From an uncultured Gammaproteobacteria bacterium (GTDB lineage: Bacteria; Pseudomonadota; Gammaproteobacteria; GCA-001735895): a DNA stretch of 64,000 bases. The translations under genes and the position numbers were made by a program. The notes under the pieces were generated by a model. The model was not told where the DNA came from and did no database searches. It saw only the letters and a list, made by a program, of their open reading frames with translations. The stretch spans positions 1 to 64,000 of the forward strand of contig CAJXUC010000014.1 of NCBI GenBank assembly GCA_913061315.1, given 5' to 3'. This document shows positions 34,755 to 43,264 of this stretch, one piece after another (position 1 is the first letter of the stretch; each line of letters opens with the position of its first letter).

Positions 34755-35523
34755 CGCGATCTATCAAGGTTGGTTAAGGCATCGCCGATTTCATCCAGTA
34801 GCACATAATTTTAGTTATCGCGTGTTTATGATGTATCTGGACTTAAGTGAAATCGATCGTGTATTGAGTTTGTCTCCTTGGTGGTCGAAAGAAAAGTGGC
34901 GACCAGCGCGATTTGAACGGTCTGATTTTTTGGGGGATTCCACAATATCTCTAGTACAATCGATCCGTAATAGGATTTTGGAAGTGACGGGAGAGGAGCA
35001 AACGGGTCCAATTCGTATGCTCGCTAACCTTAGATATTTTGGCTTCAATATCAATCCAATTACCAATTATTACTGTTTTGATGAGCATGAAAATCTGACG
35101 ACTATAGTAACAGAAGTGACCAATACACCTTGGAAAGAACGCAAAAGTTATGTGCTGAAATGTGATCCAAATCAGCGCATTCAGCGGCTGAGTTTTCAAA
35201 AAGAAATGCATGTCTCACCTTTTAATCCGATGGACATGACATATCAATGGACCAGTAATAGCCCTTCTAAAGTGTTAAGTCTTAATCTTGAGGCATCACA
35301 GAAGGGTGAACGAAAAACGGACGCGACCATGGCCTTAAAAAGGCAAGAAATTAGTTCCAGTAGTTTGGCGTGGATTTTGATTCTACATCCATGGATGACA
35401 GCGAAAGTGGCGATTTCGATTTATTGGCAAGCATTAAAATTAAGCATCAAAAAAACGCCGTTTTACGATCATCCAACGTTTTCGAACGATTCATCAAACA
35501 ATAGAAAAAAACCTAAAGAATGA
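34738..35523 (+). CDS. DUF1365 family protein
   Basis: This protein of about 261 aa has the DUF1365 pattern: HSAIYQGWLRHRRFHPVAHNFSYRVFMMYLDLSEID at the start, IRMLANLRYFGFNINPITNYYCFD in the middle, and VSPFNPMDMTYQWT. Starts at 34717 (ATG), 34738 (ATG) or 34747 (GTG) are all in frame. GGGG at 34734-34737 is well spaced only for the GTG, which also fits homologue starts. All options overlap the end of the flavoprotein gene. DUF1365 proteins accompany Cfa-like methyltransferases in lipid operons, and their own reaction is unproven. Confidence 0.83.
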   Translation: MWSVHSAIYQGWLRHRRFHPVAHNFSYRVFMMYLDLSEIDRVLSLSPWWSKEKWRPARFERSDFLGDSTISLVQSIRNRILEVTGEEQTGPIRMLANLRYFGFNINPITNYYCFDEHENLTTIVTEVTNTPWKERKSYVLKCDPNQRIQRLSFQKEMHVSPFNPMDMTYQWTSNSPSKVLSLNLEASQKGERKTDATMALKRQEISSSSLAWILILHPWMTAKVAISIYWQALKLSIKKTPFYDHPTFSNDSSNNRKKPKE

Positions 35524-35527
35524 ATTT

Positions 35528-36793
35528 ATGACCTATTTGAGACAACCCAAATTAACCGTCGGCAATCAACGTGGCTTGATGAAAAACTTTTCCCAAACGT
35601 TGTTGGAAAAGCGATTGATTAAAATGCCACTTGGCACTCTTGTTATTGAAGATGAAGATGAGTTGAAGTGTTTTGGTCAACCATCTGACCTTTCTAATGT
35701 GAGTGCGAAAATAGTTATTCATGACCGTAGTGCCTATCGAGATATTGCATTTGGCGGCTCTATCGGAGCGGCAGAAGCTTACATGCTTGGAAAGTGGTCA
35801 TCACCCAATCTGGTTGATCTGATTCGATTAATGTCAATTAATATTGATTTTCTGAACGGTATGGATGATTCAAAACCATTAACGCACCGACTATTTGATA
35901 AGGCTTATCATTGGTTCAATCGTAATACATCAGATAAGGCGAGAAAAAATATATCGGCGCACTATGATTTGAGTAATGATTTTTTTGCCTTATTTCTTGA
36001 CCCTCAAATGATGTACTCGTCCGCCATTTTTTCGACTGCAGCTAACGCGCAGATAGAAATGGGTCTAGATGAAGCAGCGGTTAATAAGCTAGACGTCATT
36101 TGTCAGAAATTAGCACTGCAACCCTCCGATCATTTGCTTGAAATAGGTACCGGTTGGGGGGGTATGGCACTGCATGCCGCTAAGCATTACGGTTGCCAAG
36201 TAACCACTACTACGATATCTAAAGAGCAATATGAAACGGCGAAACAGCGAGTTGTAGAGGCCGAGCTAGAAGGTCAAGTGAATGTTATTTTCGAAGATTA
36301 TCGAGACCTTAAAGGTAGCTTTGATAAGTTGGTTTCAATCGAAATGATTGAGGCAGTTGGTCACGAATTCTATCAACAATATTTTAACTGCTGCGCAACA
36401 TTACTAAAGCCAGATGGTTTAATGTTAATTCAGGCCATTACTATTCCTGACCAACGATATCAATATGCTCGCAGCTCGGTCGACTTTATCCAACGCTATA
36501 TTTTCCCCGGTGGTTCTTTGCCTGGTCACGAAGTTATGATGTCTTCTGTTAGGAAGCATACTGATCTACAAATGATTGGTATGGAAGAGATAGGCCTCGA
36601 TTATGCTAAGACACTAGCAGTTTGGCGTCAGCGATTTTTATCAAAACTGGATGAAGTTAAAGCGTTGGGTTTTGACGACGTCTTCATACGCATGTGGGAT
36701 TATTACTTTTGCTATTGCCAAGGTGCATTTGAAGAACGTGCCATTGGTACATCACAAATTTTGTTTGCCAAACCAGATTGGCGACGTGAGTAA
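35528..36793 (+). CDS. Cyclopropane-fatty-acyl-phospholipid synthase family SAM methyltransferase
   Basis: This 421-aa protein has an N-terminal lipid-binding domain and a Rossmann SAM-methyltransferase domain with LEIGTGWGGMALHAAKHYG (SAM binding, about residues 205-223), SKEQYETAKQR, the catalytic-region SIEMIEAVGHEFYQQYF, and YIFPGGSLP. ISAHYDLSNDFFALFLDPQMMYSSAIF is the classical Cfa substrate-binding segment. It adds a methylene or methyl to acyl-chain double bonds in phospholipids. In RpoE-ChrR operons the relative methylates an unsaturated chain on the way to furan fatty acids, so a methylase rather than a cyclopropane synthase is likely. Confidence 0.9.
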   Translation: MTYLRQPKLTVGNQRGLMKNFSQTLLEKRLIKMPLGTLVIEDEDELKCFGQPSDLSNVSAKIVIHDRSAYRDIAFGGSIGAAEAYMLGKWSSPNLVDLIRLMSINIDFLNGMDDSKPLTHRLFDKAYHWFNRNTSDKARKNISAHYDLSNDFFALFLDPQMMYSSAIFSTAANAQIEMGLDEAAVNKLDVICQKLALQPSDHLLEIGTGWGGMALHAAKHYGCQVTTTTISKEQYETAKQRVVEAELEGQVNVIFEDYRDLKGSFDKLVSIEMIEAVGHEFYQQYFNCCATLLKPDGLMLIQAITIPDQRYQYARSSVDFIQRYIFPGGSLPGHEVMMSSVRKHTDLQMIGMEEIGLDYAKTLAVWRQRFLSKLDEVKALGFDDVFIRMWDYYFCYCQGAFEERAIGTSQILFAKPDWRRE

Positions 36794-36850
36794 GCAGCTG
36801 AGAGTCCAATTACTAATCTTTTTTTGCACAGTCGAAGTAACTTTTTTTGT

Positions 36851-37345
36851 ATGAAATTTAAAATCCTCAACTTAGTGATTTTTCAATTGGGCTGGGCAGT
36901 TTGTATCTTTGGTGGCAATTTAATGGCTGTTGCCTACAGCCTGATAGCACTTTTAATTCACAACCGCTACCTTGTGAAAACTAAATCCGAGTGGCAATTG
37001 ATTGGGTTAGTGATTCTGGTTGGAATTACTTGGGATTCATTGGTTGTGTTTTTTGGTTTGATTTTTTACCCTGACGCTGTTTGGTTAGGGTTACCCGTTT
37101 GGCTGGTGTGTATCTGGGCTTTATTTGCCACTACTTTTATGCACTCACTCTTGTGGTTGTCCCGTTATTATTTTTTTTCCGTAATGCTTGCGGCTGTATT
37201 CGGTCCAATGACTTATTGGTCTGGTACTGAACTGAGTGACGCTTATTTTGGTGCGTCTCCAATCATATCAATGTTGGTTATTGGCGCTGGTTGGGCAGCT
37301 TTGTTTCCTTTGGGTCTGCATATGGCAGTCCGGATCAAACAATGA
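36851..37345 (+). CDS. DUF2878 inner-membrane protein
   Basis: Start: ATG at 36851 rather than the upstream TTG at 36824, giving 164 aa. It is strongly hydrophobic with about five membrane segments: LVIFQLGWAVCIFGGNLMAVAYSLIALLI, IGLVILVGITWDSLVVFFGLIF, VWLVCIWALFATTFMHSLLWL, the following SVMLAAVFGPM and a final MLVIGAGWAALFPLGLHM. The pattern fits DUF2878, known mainly from Cfa/DUF1365 lipid operons. Function is unknown. Its stop overlaps the ATG of the next gene (ATGA). Confidence 0.8.
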   Translation: MKFKILNLVIFQLGWAVCIFGGNLMAVAYSLIALLIHNRYLVKTKSEWQLIGLVILVGITWDSLVVFFGLIFYPDAVWLGLPVWLVCIWALFATTFMHSLLWLSRYYFFSVMLAAVFGPMTYWSGTELSDAYFGASPIISMLVIGAGWAALFPLGLHMAVRIKQ

Positions 37346-38118
37346 ACAAAAAATCGAAGTTTGCTCCATTAATCGTTCTAACTGGGTTCATTTTCCCTGC
37401 TATAAGCCATTCAGGTGAGTTACTTTATGAGCAGGTGATTGGAAATGCCACCGACTTGCAAAGTGCTAAGAGCCTCTATAAAGAGGTTCACTGTGGTGCT
37501 GCTAATGAATTGGCGAGTGATGTATATTATCAATCAAGTGATGGCGTTTTAATTGCACATAAAGCACTTGATTATGAGTCGGGGCGAACCACACCATCAT
37601 TCATACAAACTGACGCGTTGAACCAGGAAAAAGTTGACGTTAAGTTTGATCAAATGACTTTAACAATGTCGATGGTTAATCGGGATGGAAAAGAAAGCTA
37701 TCAGAAATATCAAGTCTCGGCTTTAGGTGAAACGCCAGTCGTAATTGATGCTGGGTTTGATATTTTCATTCAAGACAATTGGCAAACACTAATGTCAGAT
37801 AAAATGATAGAGTTTCAATTCCCATTGGTTTCACGTAATCAGTTAATAGCATTACGACTTAAAAAGTCGCCTTGTCAATACGAAACAAATACGGACCAGT
37901 GTTTTGCTTTAGAACCCGCTAACTGGCTGTTTCGAATGCTGGCTTCCCCCATTGAGTTGGGATATGACTCGACCCTAATGCGTTTGAATCGATATCGGGG
38001 CCTATCGAATATTAACGACGTCAATGGTGCTGGGTTAGTTGTCGACATCAAATATCAATATCAGCAAGCTGATGTGGTTTGCCGCGTCGCAAAAGATCCT
38101 AAGTCAGACAGAATTTAA
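37342..38118 (+). CDS. Exported protein of unknown function in RpoE operon
   Basis: Start: ATG at 37342, overlapping the previous stop. This gives 258 aa with an N-terminal signal peptide (KSKFAPLIVLTGFIFPAISHSG, cleavage near residue 24), so it is probably periplasmic. The mature part is rich in beta-strand patterns (VDVKFDQMTLTMSMV, YQKYQVSALGETPVVIDAGFDIFI). Two Cys occur in SPCQYETNTDQCFAL and may form a disulfide. I do not recognise a named family. Position between DUF2878 and DUF3833 suggests a role in envelope lipid modification or sensing. Confidence 0.7.
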   Translation: MNKKSKFAPLIVLTGFIFPAISHSGELLYEQVIGNATDLQSAKSLYKEVHCGAANELASDVYYQSSDGVLIAHKALDYESGRTTPSFIQTDALNQEKVDVKFDQMTLTMSMVNRDGKESYQKYQVSALGETPVVIDAGFDIFIQDNWQTLMSDKMIEFQFPLVSRNQLIALRLKKSPCQYETNTDQCFALEPANWLFRMLASPIELGYDSTLMRLNRYRGLSNINDVNGAGLVVDIKYQYQQADVVCRVAKDPKSDRI

Positions 38119-38141
38119 TGCCGCGTAACGAGGACTTGTAA

Positions 38142-38687
38142 ATGAAAAAAAACATTATTCGATTTGGTCTGTTGATGCTATCGATAGGGTTGTTACCTGC
38201 TTGTACGAGCGTATCGGTCACAGACTACGCCAGTAATAGCCCTAAACTGGTACTGCAAGAATTTTTTAATGGGTCGCTTCGGGCACACGGTATGGTTAAA
38301 GATCGAAGTGGCAAAGTGATTCGTTATTTCAATGCCACTATTGACGCGTCGTGGCAGAATGGCATTGGGACATTGGATGAAAATTTTGTATTTGATGATG
38401 GTGAAAAGCAACAACGTATTTGGACTATTATTAAAGACGATACGGGCCAATATATCGGAACAGCGAGTGATGTAGTCGGCAAATCACAGTTAAGCCTGGC
38501 GGGTAATAGTTTATTTTTGAACTATGTATTACGGATTCCATACGACGATGGAACGCTTGACCTTAAAATTGATGACCGAATGTACCTCGTGTCTAAAAAC
38601 GTTTTGATGAATGAATCTGTGATGACGAAATGGGGTTTTCAAGTGGGTGAAATCGTTTTGGTAATAGAAAAAGACGTCAGTGAATAA
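38142..38687 (+). CDS. DUF3833 family lipoprotein
   Basis: This 181-aa protein has a lipoprotein signal with lipobox LLPAC (Cys21), so it should be anchored to a membrane in the envelope. The pattern KLVLQEFFNGSLRAHGMVKDRSGKVIRYFNATIDASW, then LDENFVFDDGEKQQRIW, matches DUF3833, typically the last gene of Cfa/DUF1365/DUF2878 operons. A lipid-binding lipocalin-like barrel is plausible but unproven. It ends the RpoE operon. No clear terminator is visible after it, and 38688-39034 contains no gene that I can see. Confidence 0.82.
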   Translation: MKKNIIRFGLLMLSIGLLPACTSVSVTDYASNSPKLVLQEFFNGSLRAHGMVKDRSGKVIRYFNATIDASWQNGIGTLDENFVFDDGEKQQRIWTIIKDDTGQYIGTASDVVGKSQLSLAGNSLFLNYVLRIPYDDGTLDLKIDDRMYLVSKNVLMNESVMTKWGFQVGEIVLVIEKDVSE

Positions 38688-39034
38688 TGATGCACTCCAA
38701 TATTTCAGAAAGTTACCCTTAACTTTAGGCTGTTTTTCAATCTGGTAATTGTTTCAATATTTTTCTGCAACGACTTTAGGCAAAACAAGTTATTGAAAAT
38801 AATCTTATGCTTCATGCTCAAATACCAAAATTACGGGTTTAACTATTAACCTTGTAATCAATGGCTAAACTCTATATTGGGCTATTAGCAACGCAACCAG
38901 TAATAATAAATAGCATCAGATTGACTTCATTGCTTTATAAAAAAAACGAGTCACCATTAAATTTATCGTTCTGATCAATATCTCAAACTGCTCTTTCAGT
39001 TTATGATGTCAATTTAGGCGATGAGATCTACAAC

Positions 39035-39745
39035 ATGCGTTTATTGGTATTCCAACATATTGAGTGTGAGCATCCAGGCTCATTACGTCGTTTCCTCAAA
39101 AAAGATTGTGTCGCATGGGACGCAGTTAACTTAGATCAGGGCGAAGCAATTCCTGATTTGGATAATTATGATGCGCTTTGGGTTATGGGTGGGCCAATGG
39201 ATGTTTGGGATATTGAAGAAAATCCTTGGTTAGTGGCTGAAAAAGCTGCCATTCGACGCTGGGTAGGCGAGTTAAAGAAACCATTCCTTGGTTTATGTTT
39301 GGGCCACCAATTGTTGGCTGACGCAATGGGTGGCACTTGTGGTCCGCAACGACCACCTGAAATCGGTGTCATGGAAGTCAAACTCACGCAGGCGGGTCAA
39401 CTTGACCGACTGTTTGAAGGGGTTGATGAACGTCAACACTGTCTACAATGGCACTCTGTACGAGTGGCTCAGGAGCCTGAAAATACAACTATATTAGCCA
39501 GTTCTGAGCACGGTAGAGTTCAGGCTATGCGGGTTGGTGATAATGCCTGGTCGATGCAATACCATGTTGAAGTAGAGGAGGATACTGTCGACAATTGGAG
39601 TAAAGTGCCTGCCTATCGGGACGCGTTGATGAACACTTTGGGTGAGCAAGGTTTGACTACCATGAATGCTGATGCTGATAAAAACATGGCAAGTTTCTTG
39701 TCATACGCTGAGTCCATATATCGAAATTTTATGAAATCGATATGA
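39035..39745 (+). CDS. Class I glutamine amidotransferase-like protein
   Basis: This 236-aa stand-alone GATase1 domain has nucleophilic Cys in FLGLCLGHQLLADA and GGPMDVWD as the oxyanion segment. The His/Glu half of the triad is in MQYHVEVEED, where the canonical HPE is replaced by HVE. Such orphan GATases may hydrolyse gamma-glutamyl bonds or release glutamine-derived ammonia for an unlinked synthase. No partner synthetase is adjacent. A second, more distant GATase follows 35 bp downstream, so they may act together. Confidence 0.85.
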   Translation: MRLLVFQHIECEHPGSLRRFLKKDCVAWDAVNLDQGEAIPDLDNYDALWVMGGPMDVWDIEENPWLVAEKAAIRRWVGELKKPFLGLCLGHQLLADAMGGTCGPQRPPEIGVMEVKLTQAGQLDRLFEGVDERQHCLQWHSVRVAQEPENTTILASSEHGRVQAMRVGDNAWSMQYHVEVEEDTVDNWSKVPAYRDALMNTLGEQGLTTMNADADKNMASFLSYAESIYRNFMKSI

Positions 39746-39780
39746 TTTGAAACTAATTTGCACCTGATAAAATAACTTAG

Positions 39781-40500
39781 ATGAATAAAGAAATAAAGAT
39801 TGCGATACTCGATGCGGTGCCTAAAATATACTGGAAAGACGATGACGGTATAACTGATGCTGAAAAATTTATTGATCTTTTAGCGCCAGAAAATAGCGAA
39901 GCTAGTTTTTCTACATACTATGTTGCCGAACAGCAATTCCCTGAATCAGTCGATCATTATGATGCTTTTATGTTAACGGGCAGTCCTGCTAGCGTGTCGG
40001 ATGATAGTGCTTGGATACAACGATTATCACAGCTTATTCTTGAGGCGAATCAAAAAGGTAAGCGCATCATTGGTACTTGTTTTGCTCACCAACTAATAGC
40101 GAAAACGTTTGGAGGAGAAGTATCTAAAAATAAAAAAGGCTGGATGATTGGCAACTACAACCTCCGTATTCAGCCTGAAATAAACTATTCTTGGATGGAG
40201 CCGAAAGCTAATGACACGGGTTTATATCTGTTTAACGAAGAACGTGTGACGCGATTACCGGATAGCGCTAAGGCCTTTGCTCACAGTGATGAGTATCCGA
40301 ATTTTGCCTATACCCTGGGTGATAACATACTGTGTATGCAGGGCCACCCTGAACAGCCTTTGCGTGCAATGAATAATTTCATCGCTGCAACACCTCTATC
40401 TGAAGTGGATTTAGCAAAGGCCAAGCTTCATCTTAACAATGGCGCACCAGATGCGAAGGTTTGGGCGCAGTGGATGATGCAGTTTTTATTACAGATCTAG
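39781..40500 (+). CDS. Class I glutamine amidotransferase-like protein (second copy)
   Basis: This 239-aa GATase1-fold protein has the nucleophile segment IIGTCFAHQLIAKTFGG (Cys) and the canonical MQGHPEQP (His, Glu). Oxyanion-site residues are in MLTGSPASVSD. It is clearly diverged from its neighbour, so the pair is not a recent tandem duplication. It could be a gamma-glutamyl hydrolase-type enzyme. A 12-bp hairpin at 40616-40642 lies between it and the convergent bamD. Confidence 0.85.
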   Translation: MNKEIKIAILDAVPKIYWKDDDGITDAEKFIDLLAPENSEASFSTYYVAEQQFPESVDHYDAFMLTGSPASVSDDSAWIQRLSQLILEANQKGKRIIGTCFAHQLIAKTFGGEVSKNKKGWMIGNYNLRIQPEINYSWMEPKANDTGLYLFNEERVTRLPDSAKAFAHSDEYPNFAYTLGDNILCMQGHPEQPLRAMNNFIAATPLSEVDLAKAKLHLNNGAPDAKVWAQWMMQFLLQI

Positions 40501-40615
40501 AAGGTTTGGATCGCACTTAACAACTGCAGACGTTAATTGATGTACTTCATATCTAAAGGTATAGAGCAATAATAGGTTAATTTTTTTTTGAAAACGACTA
40601 AAATATAATCCAACC

Positions 40616-40642
40616 AATTAGTCAGAAAAATTCTGGCTAATT
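40616..40642. terminator. Hairpin between convergent GATase and bamD genes
   Basis: AATTAGTCAGAA (40616-40627), loop AAA, TTCTGGCTAATT (40631-40642) pairs over 12 bp with one T/G position. Its place between converging genes suits a bidirectional terminator, but no T-tract follows on either side. A T-run at 40581-40589 lies 27 bp to the left and is on the wrong side for leftward transcription. Confidence 0.45.
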
Positions 40643-40680
40643 GATATTAGGAGCTTACGATTAGTTTATGAATGGTTGTT

Positions 40681-41406
40681 CTAATTAAGATCAATGATTC
40701 TTTGCGTATCTGACGCAAGCTCATTCAAACCGAGGTTTTGATAAGCCAGCAACTGCAGTTTAAGTGCTTGTCTTATAGCGGTTGTTCCCTGGAAGTTTAG
40801 AATAATTGATTGAGTTCGATTAGAGGTGGCAACCCAAGCGCCACGCGAAGCGTAATATTCAGCAATTTTTAAATCCGATGAGGCTAATTTATTCCGTAGA
40901 AAAATAATACGCTGCTTGGAATCTTCAGCAAAAGGGCTATCTGAATACTTACGAATTACGAGTTGGAAGTCATCATAAGCCATGAGAAGGATATTCCGAT
41001 TAAAATCGGATAAATCCCGATCAGCAATGATATCAAGTGCAGTTCCTCCGCGATTAAAGTTGACTAGGCCTCTCAGATAATGAGCATAATCAGTGGTTTC
41101 ATGGCGAGGATTAAGTTTAATAAAACGATCGATAGCCGCTACGGCAGAATCAGCCTCACCAAATTTGAAGTTAGCATAGGCAACGTCTAGTTGTGCTTGA
41201 GTTGCGTAGTGTCCAAAAGGAAAGCGTGATTCAAGAATTTCGTATCGGTCGATAGCTGTTTGATAATTGCCTTTATTCATTTCGCTGCGGGCGTTACGGA
41301 ATAACTTTTCTACGTCCCAGCCCTCAGTGATATCGACTTCTTTGACAGGGCCACAGGCCGCCAGCAAAAGGGTAAAAATAGTGAACAGTATTAAACGTGT
41401 AGGCAT
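40681..41406 (-). CDS. bamD: Outer membrane assembly lipoprotein BamD
   Basis: This 241-aa lipoprotein has a signal peptide ending in lipobox LLAAC (Cys18) and TPR-like repeats: KLFRNARSEMNKGNYQTAIDRYEILESRFPFGHYATQAQLDVAYANFKFGEADSAVAAIDRFIKLNPRH, then YAHYLRGLVNF. It is the essential lipoprotein of the BAM complex, which inserts beta-barrel proteins into the outer membrane. It is divergent from rluD (60-bp gap), the usual gammaproteobacterial arrangement. Confidence 0.95.
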   Translation of the reverse strand: MPTRLILFTIFTLLLAACGPVKEVDITEGWDVEKLFRNARSEMNKGNYQTAIDRYEILESRFPFGHYATQAQLDVAYANFKFGEADSAVAAIDRFIKLNPRHETTDYAHYLRGLVNFNRGGTALDIIADRDLSDFNRNILLMAYDDFQLVIRKYSDSPFAEDSKQRIIFLRNKLASSDLKIAEYYASRGAWVATSNRTQSIILNFQGTTAIRQALKLQLLAYQNLGLNELASDTQRIIDLN

Positions 41407-41466
41407 AGATGAATTTAACTCGTGAATCGACTTGCTGAAAGTACAAACAAACAGTATAACCAGCCG

Positions 41467-42435
41467 ATGAAATTATTACAGCAACAGATACGAATTGAAA
41501 GCGAGTTTTCTGGCTCAAGATTAGACCAAGCGCTCCATCGGTTATTGCCCGATTTTTCCAGAAGTGTTATCCAGGATTGGATTAAATCTAATTTTATTCA
41601 GCTTAATCGAAAACCTTGCCAACAGAAACAAAAAGTATACGTGGGTGACCTAATTGACCTCGATATCCCCTTTGTGGCAAAAATTTCAGATTTGCCTCAA
41701 AAAATTGAATTCAACATTATCCACGAAGATAATGATTTTTTCATTATTGATAAACCTGCTAATTTAGTAGTGCATCCAGCGGCTGGTCACGCCAGTGGGA
41801 CTTTGGTGAACGGTCTGCTTGATATCGACCCTACGTTAGAACAATTACCTCGCGCGGGTATCGTCCACAGACTCGATAAAGATACGACGGGTGTTATGGT
41901 TGTGGCACGCACATTACAAGCTCATGCTAGCTTGGTCGATCAACTCCAACAAAGACTCGTTAAGCGTGAGTATATTGCAATCACACAGGGTGTTGTAACA
42001 GCAGGACGAACCGTCGAAACTGAAATTGCACGGCATCCTGTTAATCGTAAAAAAATGGCGGTCCAAATTAAGGGCAAGCATGCCATCACCCATTTTCAAG
42101 TAGCTGAAAAGTTTTCGCACCATACATTTGTTAAGGTGCAGCTCGAAACTGGCCGCACGCACCAAATTCGAGTTCACCTAGCACATGTTCACTACCCATT
42201 GTTAGGGGATCCTCTGTATGGTGGGCGTTTTAGGTTACCGATGGGTGTTGACGCAGAGTTAGGTACGATGATGCGTAATTTTGGGCGACAGGCACTACAT
42301 GCCAGATATCTCAGTTTTGCTCATCCAACAACAAAAGAACCTTGTCGTTTTGAGGCTAAAATTCCCAAAGACTTTCAAAGAATGCTGGATGCCCTTAGGG
42401 CCTCGATTCCAGATGATGATTCAAAAACTGGATAA
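41467..42435 (+). CDS. rluD: 23S rRNA pseudouridine(1911/1915/1917) synthase RluD
   Basis: Start: I prefer the ATG at 41467 (322 aa) to the GTG at 41422, because the extra 15 residues are unlike the family. An N-terminal S4-like RNA-binding domain (SRLDQALHRLLPDFSRSVIQDWI) is followed by the RluA-type catalytic domain with Asp137 in GIVHRLDKDTTG. GRTHQIRVHLAHVHYPLLGDPLYGG is also diagnostic. It modifies helix 69 of 23S rRNA and is important for ribosome assembly. Its TAA overlaps the ATG of pgeF. Confidence 0.93.
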   Translation: MKLLQQQIRIESEFSGSRLDQALHRLLPDFSRSVIQDWIKSNFIQLNRKPCQQKQKVYVGDLIDLDIPFVAKISDLPQKIEFNIIHEDNDFFIIDKPANLVVHPAAGHASGTLVNGLLDIDPTLEQLPRAGIVHRLDKDTTGVMVVARTLQAHASLVDQLQQRLVKREYIAITQGVVTAGRTVETEIARHPVNRKKMAVQIKGKHAITHFQVAEKFSHHTFVKVQLETGRTHQIRVHLAHVHYPLLGDPLYGGRFRLPMGVDAELGTMMRNFGRQALHARYLSFAHPTTKEPCRFEAKIPKDFQRMLDALRASIPDDDSKTG

Positions 42436-43166
42436 TGAATATACAGCAACCCGAGTGGGCCATCCCTTCTCATGTTAAGGCGCTTTACACGAAGCGGTTA
42501 GGGGGGAGGAGTGAGGCACCATTTGACTCATTTAATTTGGCCGAACACGTAGGTGATGACCCCGTTCGAGTTTTACGTAATCGAAAACTTTTGCTATCAC
42601 TCCCCTTACCGGCTTCACCCTGCTGGTTGCAGCAAACCCATAGCACAACTGCGATAACGCTTGAGCTTGAGAAAAACCGTGTGGCAGATGCTGCTATTAC
42701 GCGGGAAGCCGATACCGTTGCTGTAGTAATGACGGCTGATTGCTTGCCTATTTTACTCTGCAATCGTTCAGGTACCGAAGTGGCTGCAGTTCATGCTGGT
42801 TGGCGTGGGTTGCTGGATGGCATTGTGCAAGCAACCGTTGCAAAAATGCAGTCACCAACCAATGAATTAATGGCTTGGATAGGTCCAGCTATCAGTCAGT
42901 CTAAATTCGAAGTAGGTGATGAAGTGCGGCAGGCCTTTGTCGAAAAGCAGGCGTTGGCTGATAAGCGGTTTATCAGTAACCGACAAGCCCACTGGCTTTG
43001 TGATTTGCCCGCCTTGGCTGATGACCTACTTAAAAGTTTGGATGTAGCAGATGTCACTCGCTCTAATTTATGCAGTTATTCTAACGACACTGATTTTTTT
43101 TCCTACCGACGACAAGCCGTTACGGGTCGAATGGCGAGTTTGATTTGGATACCGTCCGTTGCTTGA
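42435..43166 (+). CDS. pgeF: Peptidoglycan editing factor PgeF (YfiH/LACC1 family)
   Basis: This 243-aa protein has the family's zinc/copper-site residues: QQTHS (His), TADCLPILL (Cys) and EVAAVHAGWRGLLDG (His). WIGPAISQSKFEVGDEV and SYRRQAVTGRMASLIWI complete the fold. Members act as purine nucleoside phosphorylase/adenosine deaminase-like enzymes, and in E. coli PgeF removes wrongly incorporated L-Ser from muropeptide precursors. It is translationally coupled to rluD and followed by clpB, the common gammaproteobacterial order. Confidence 0.92.
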   Translation: MNIQQPEWAIPSHVKALYTKRLGGRSEAPFDSFNLAEHVGDDPVRVLRNRKLLLSLPLPASPCWLQQTHSTTAITLELEKNRVADAAITREADTVAVVMTADCLPILLCNRSGTEVAAVHAGWRGLLDGIVQATVAKMQSPTNELMAWIGPAISQSKFEVGDEVRQAFVEKQALADKRFISNRQAHWLCDLPALADDLLKSLDVADVTRSNLCSYSNDTDFFSYRRQAVTGRMASLIWIPSVA

Positions 43167-43189
43167 AAATTTCAATGTTAATCCCACTT
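43163..43189 (+). promoter_or_regulatory. Sigma-32 (heat-shock) promoter for clpB
   Basis: TTGAAA (43163-43168, preceded by C) followed by a 14-bp spacer and CCCACTT (43183-43189) closely fits the RpoH consensus CTTGAAA-N11-16-CCCATNT. The -35 overlaps the stop codon region of pgeF. It lies 76 bp upstream of the clpB start, as expected for a heat-shock gene. Confidence 0.75.
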
Positions 43190-43264
43190 AACACCTAGGC
43201 TATCAAATATCATCTTTTGATAAGTAAAGTTCGATTGGTAATAGCGTATAGGAGATGATTCGAC

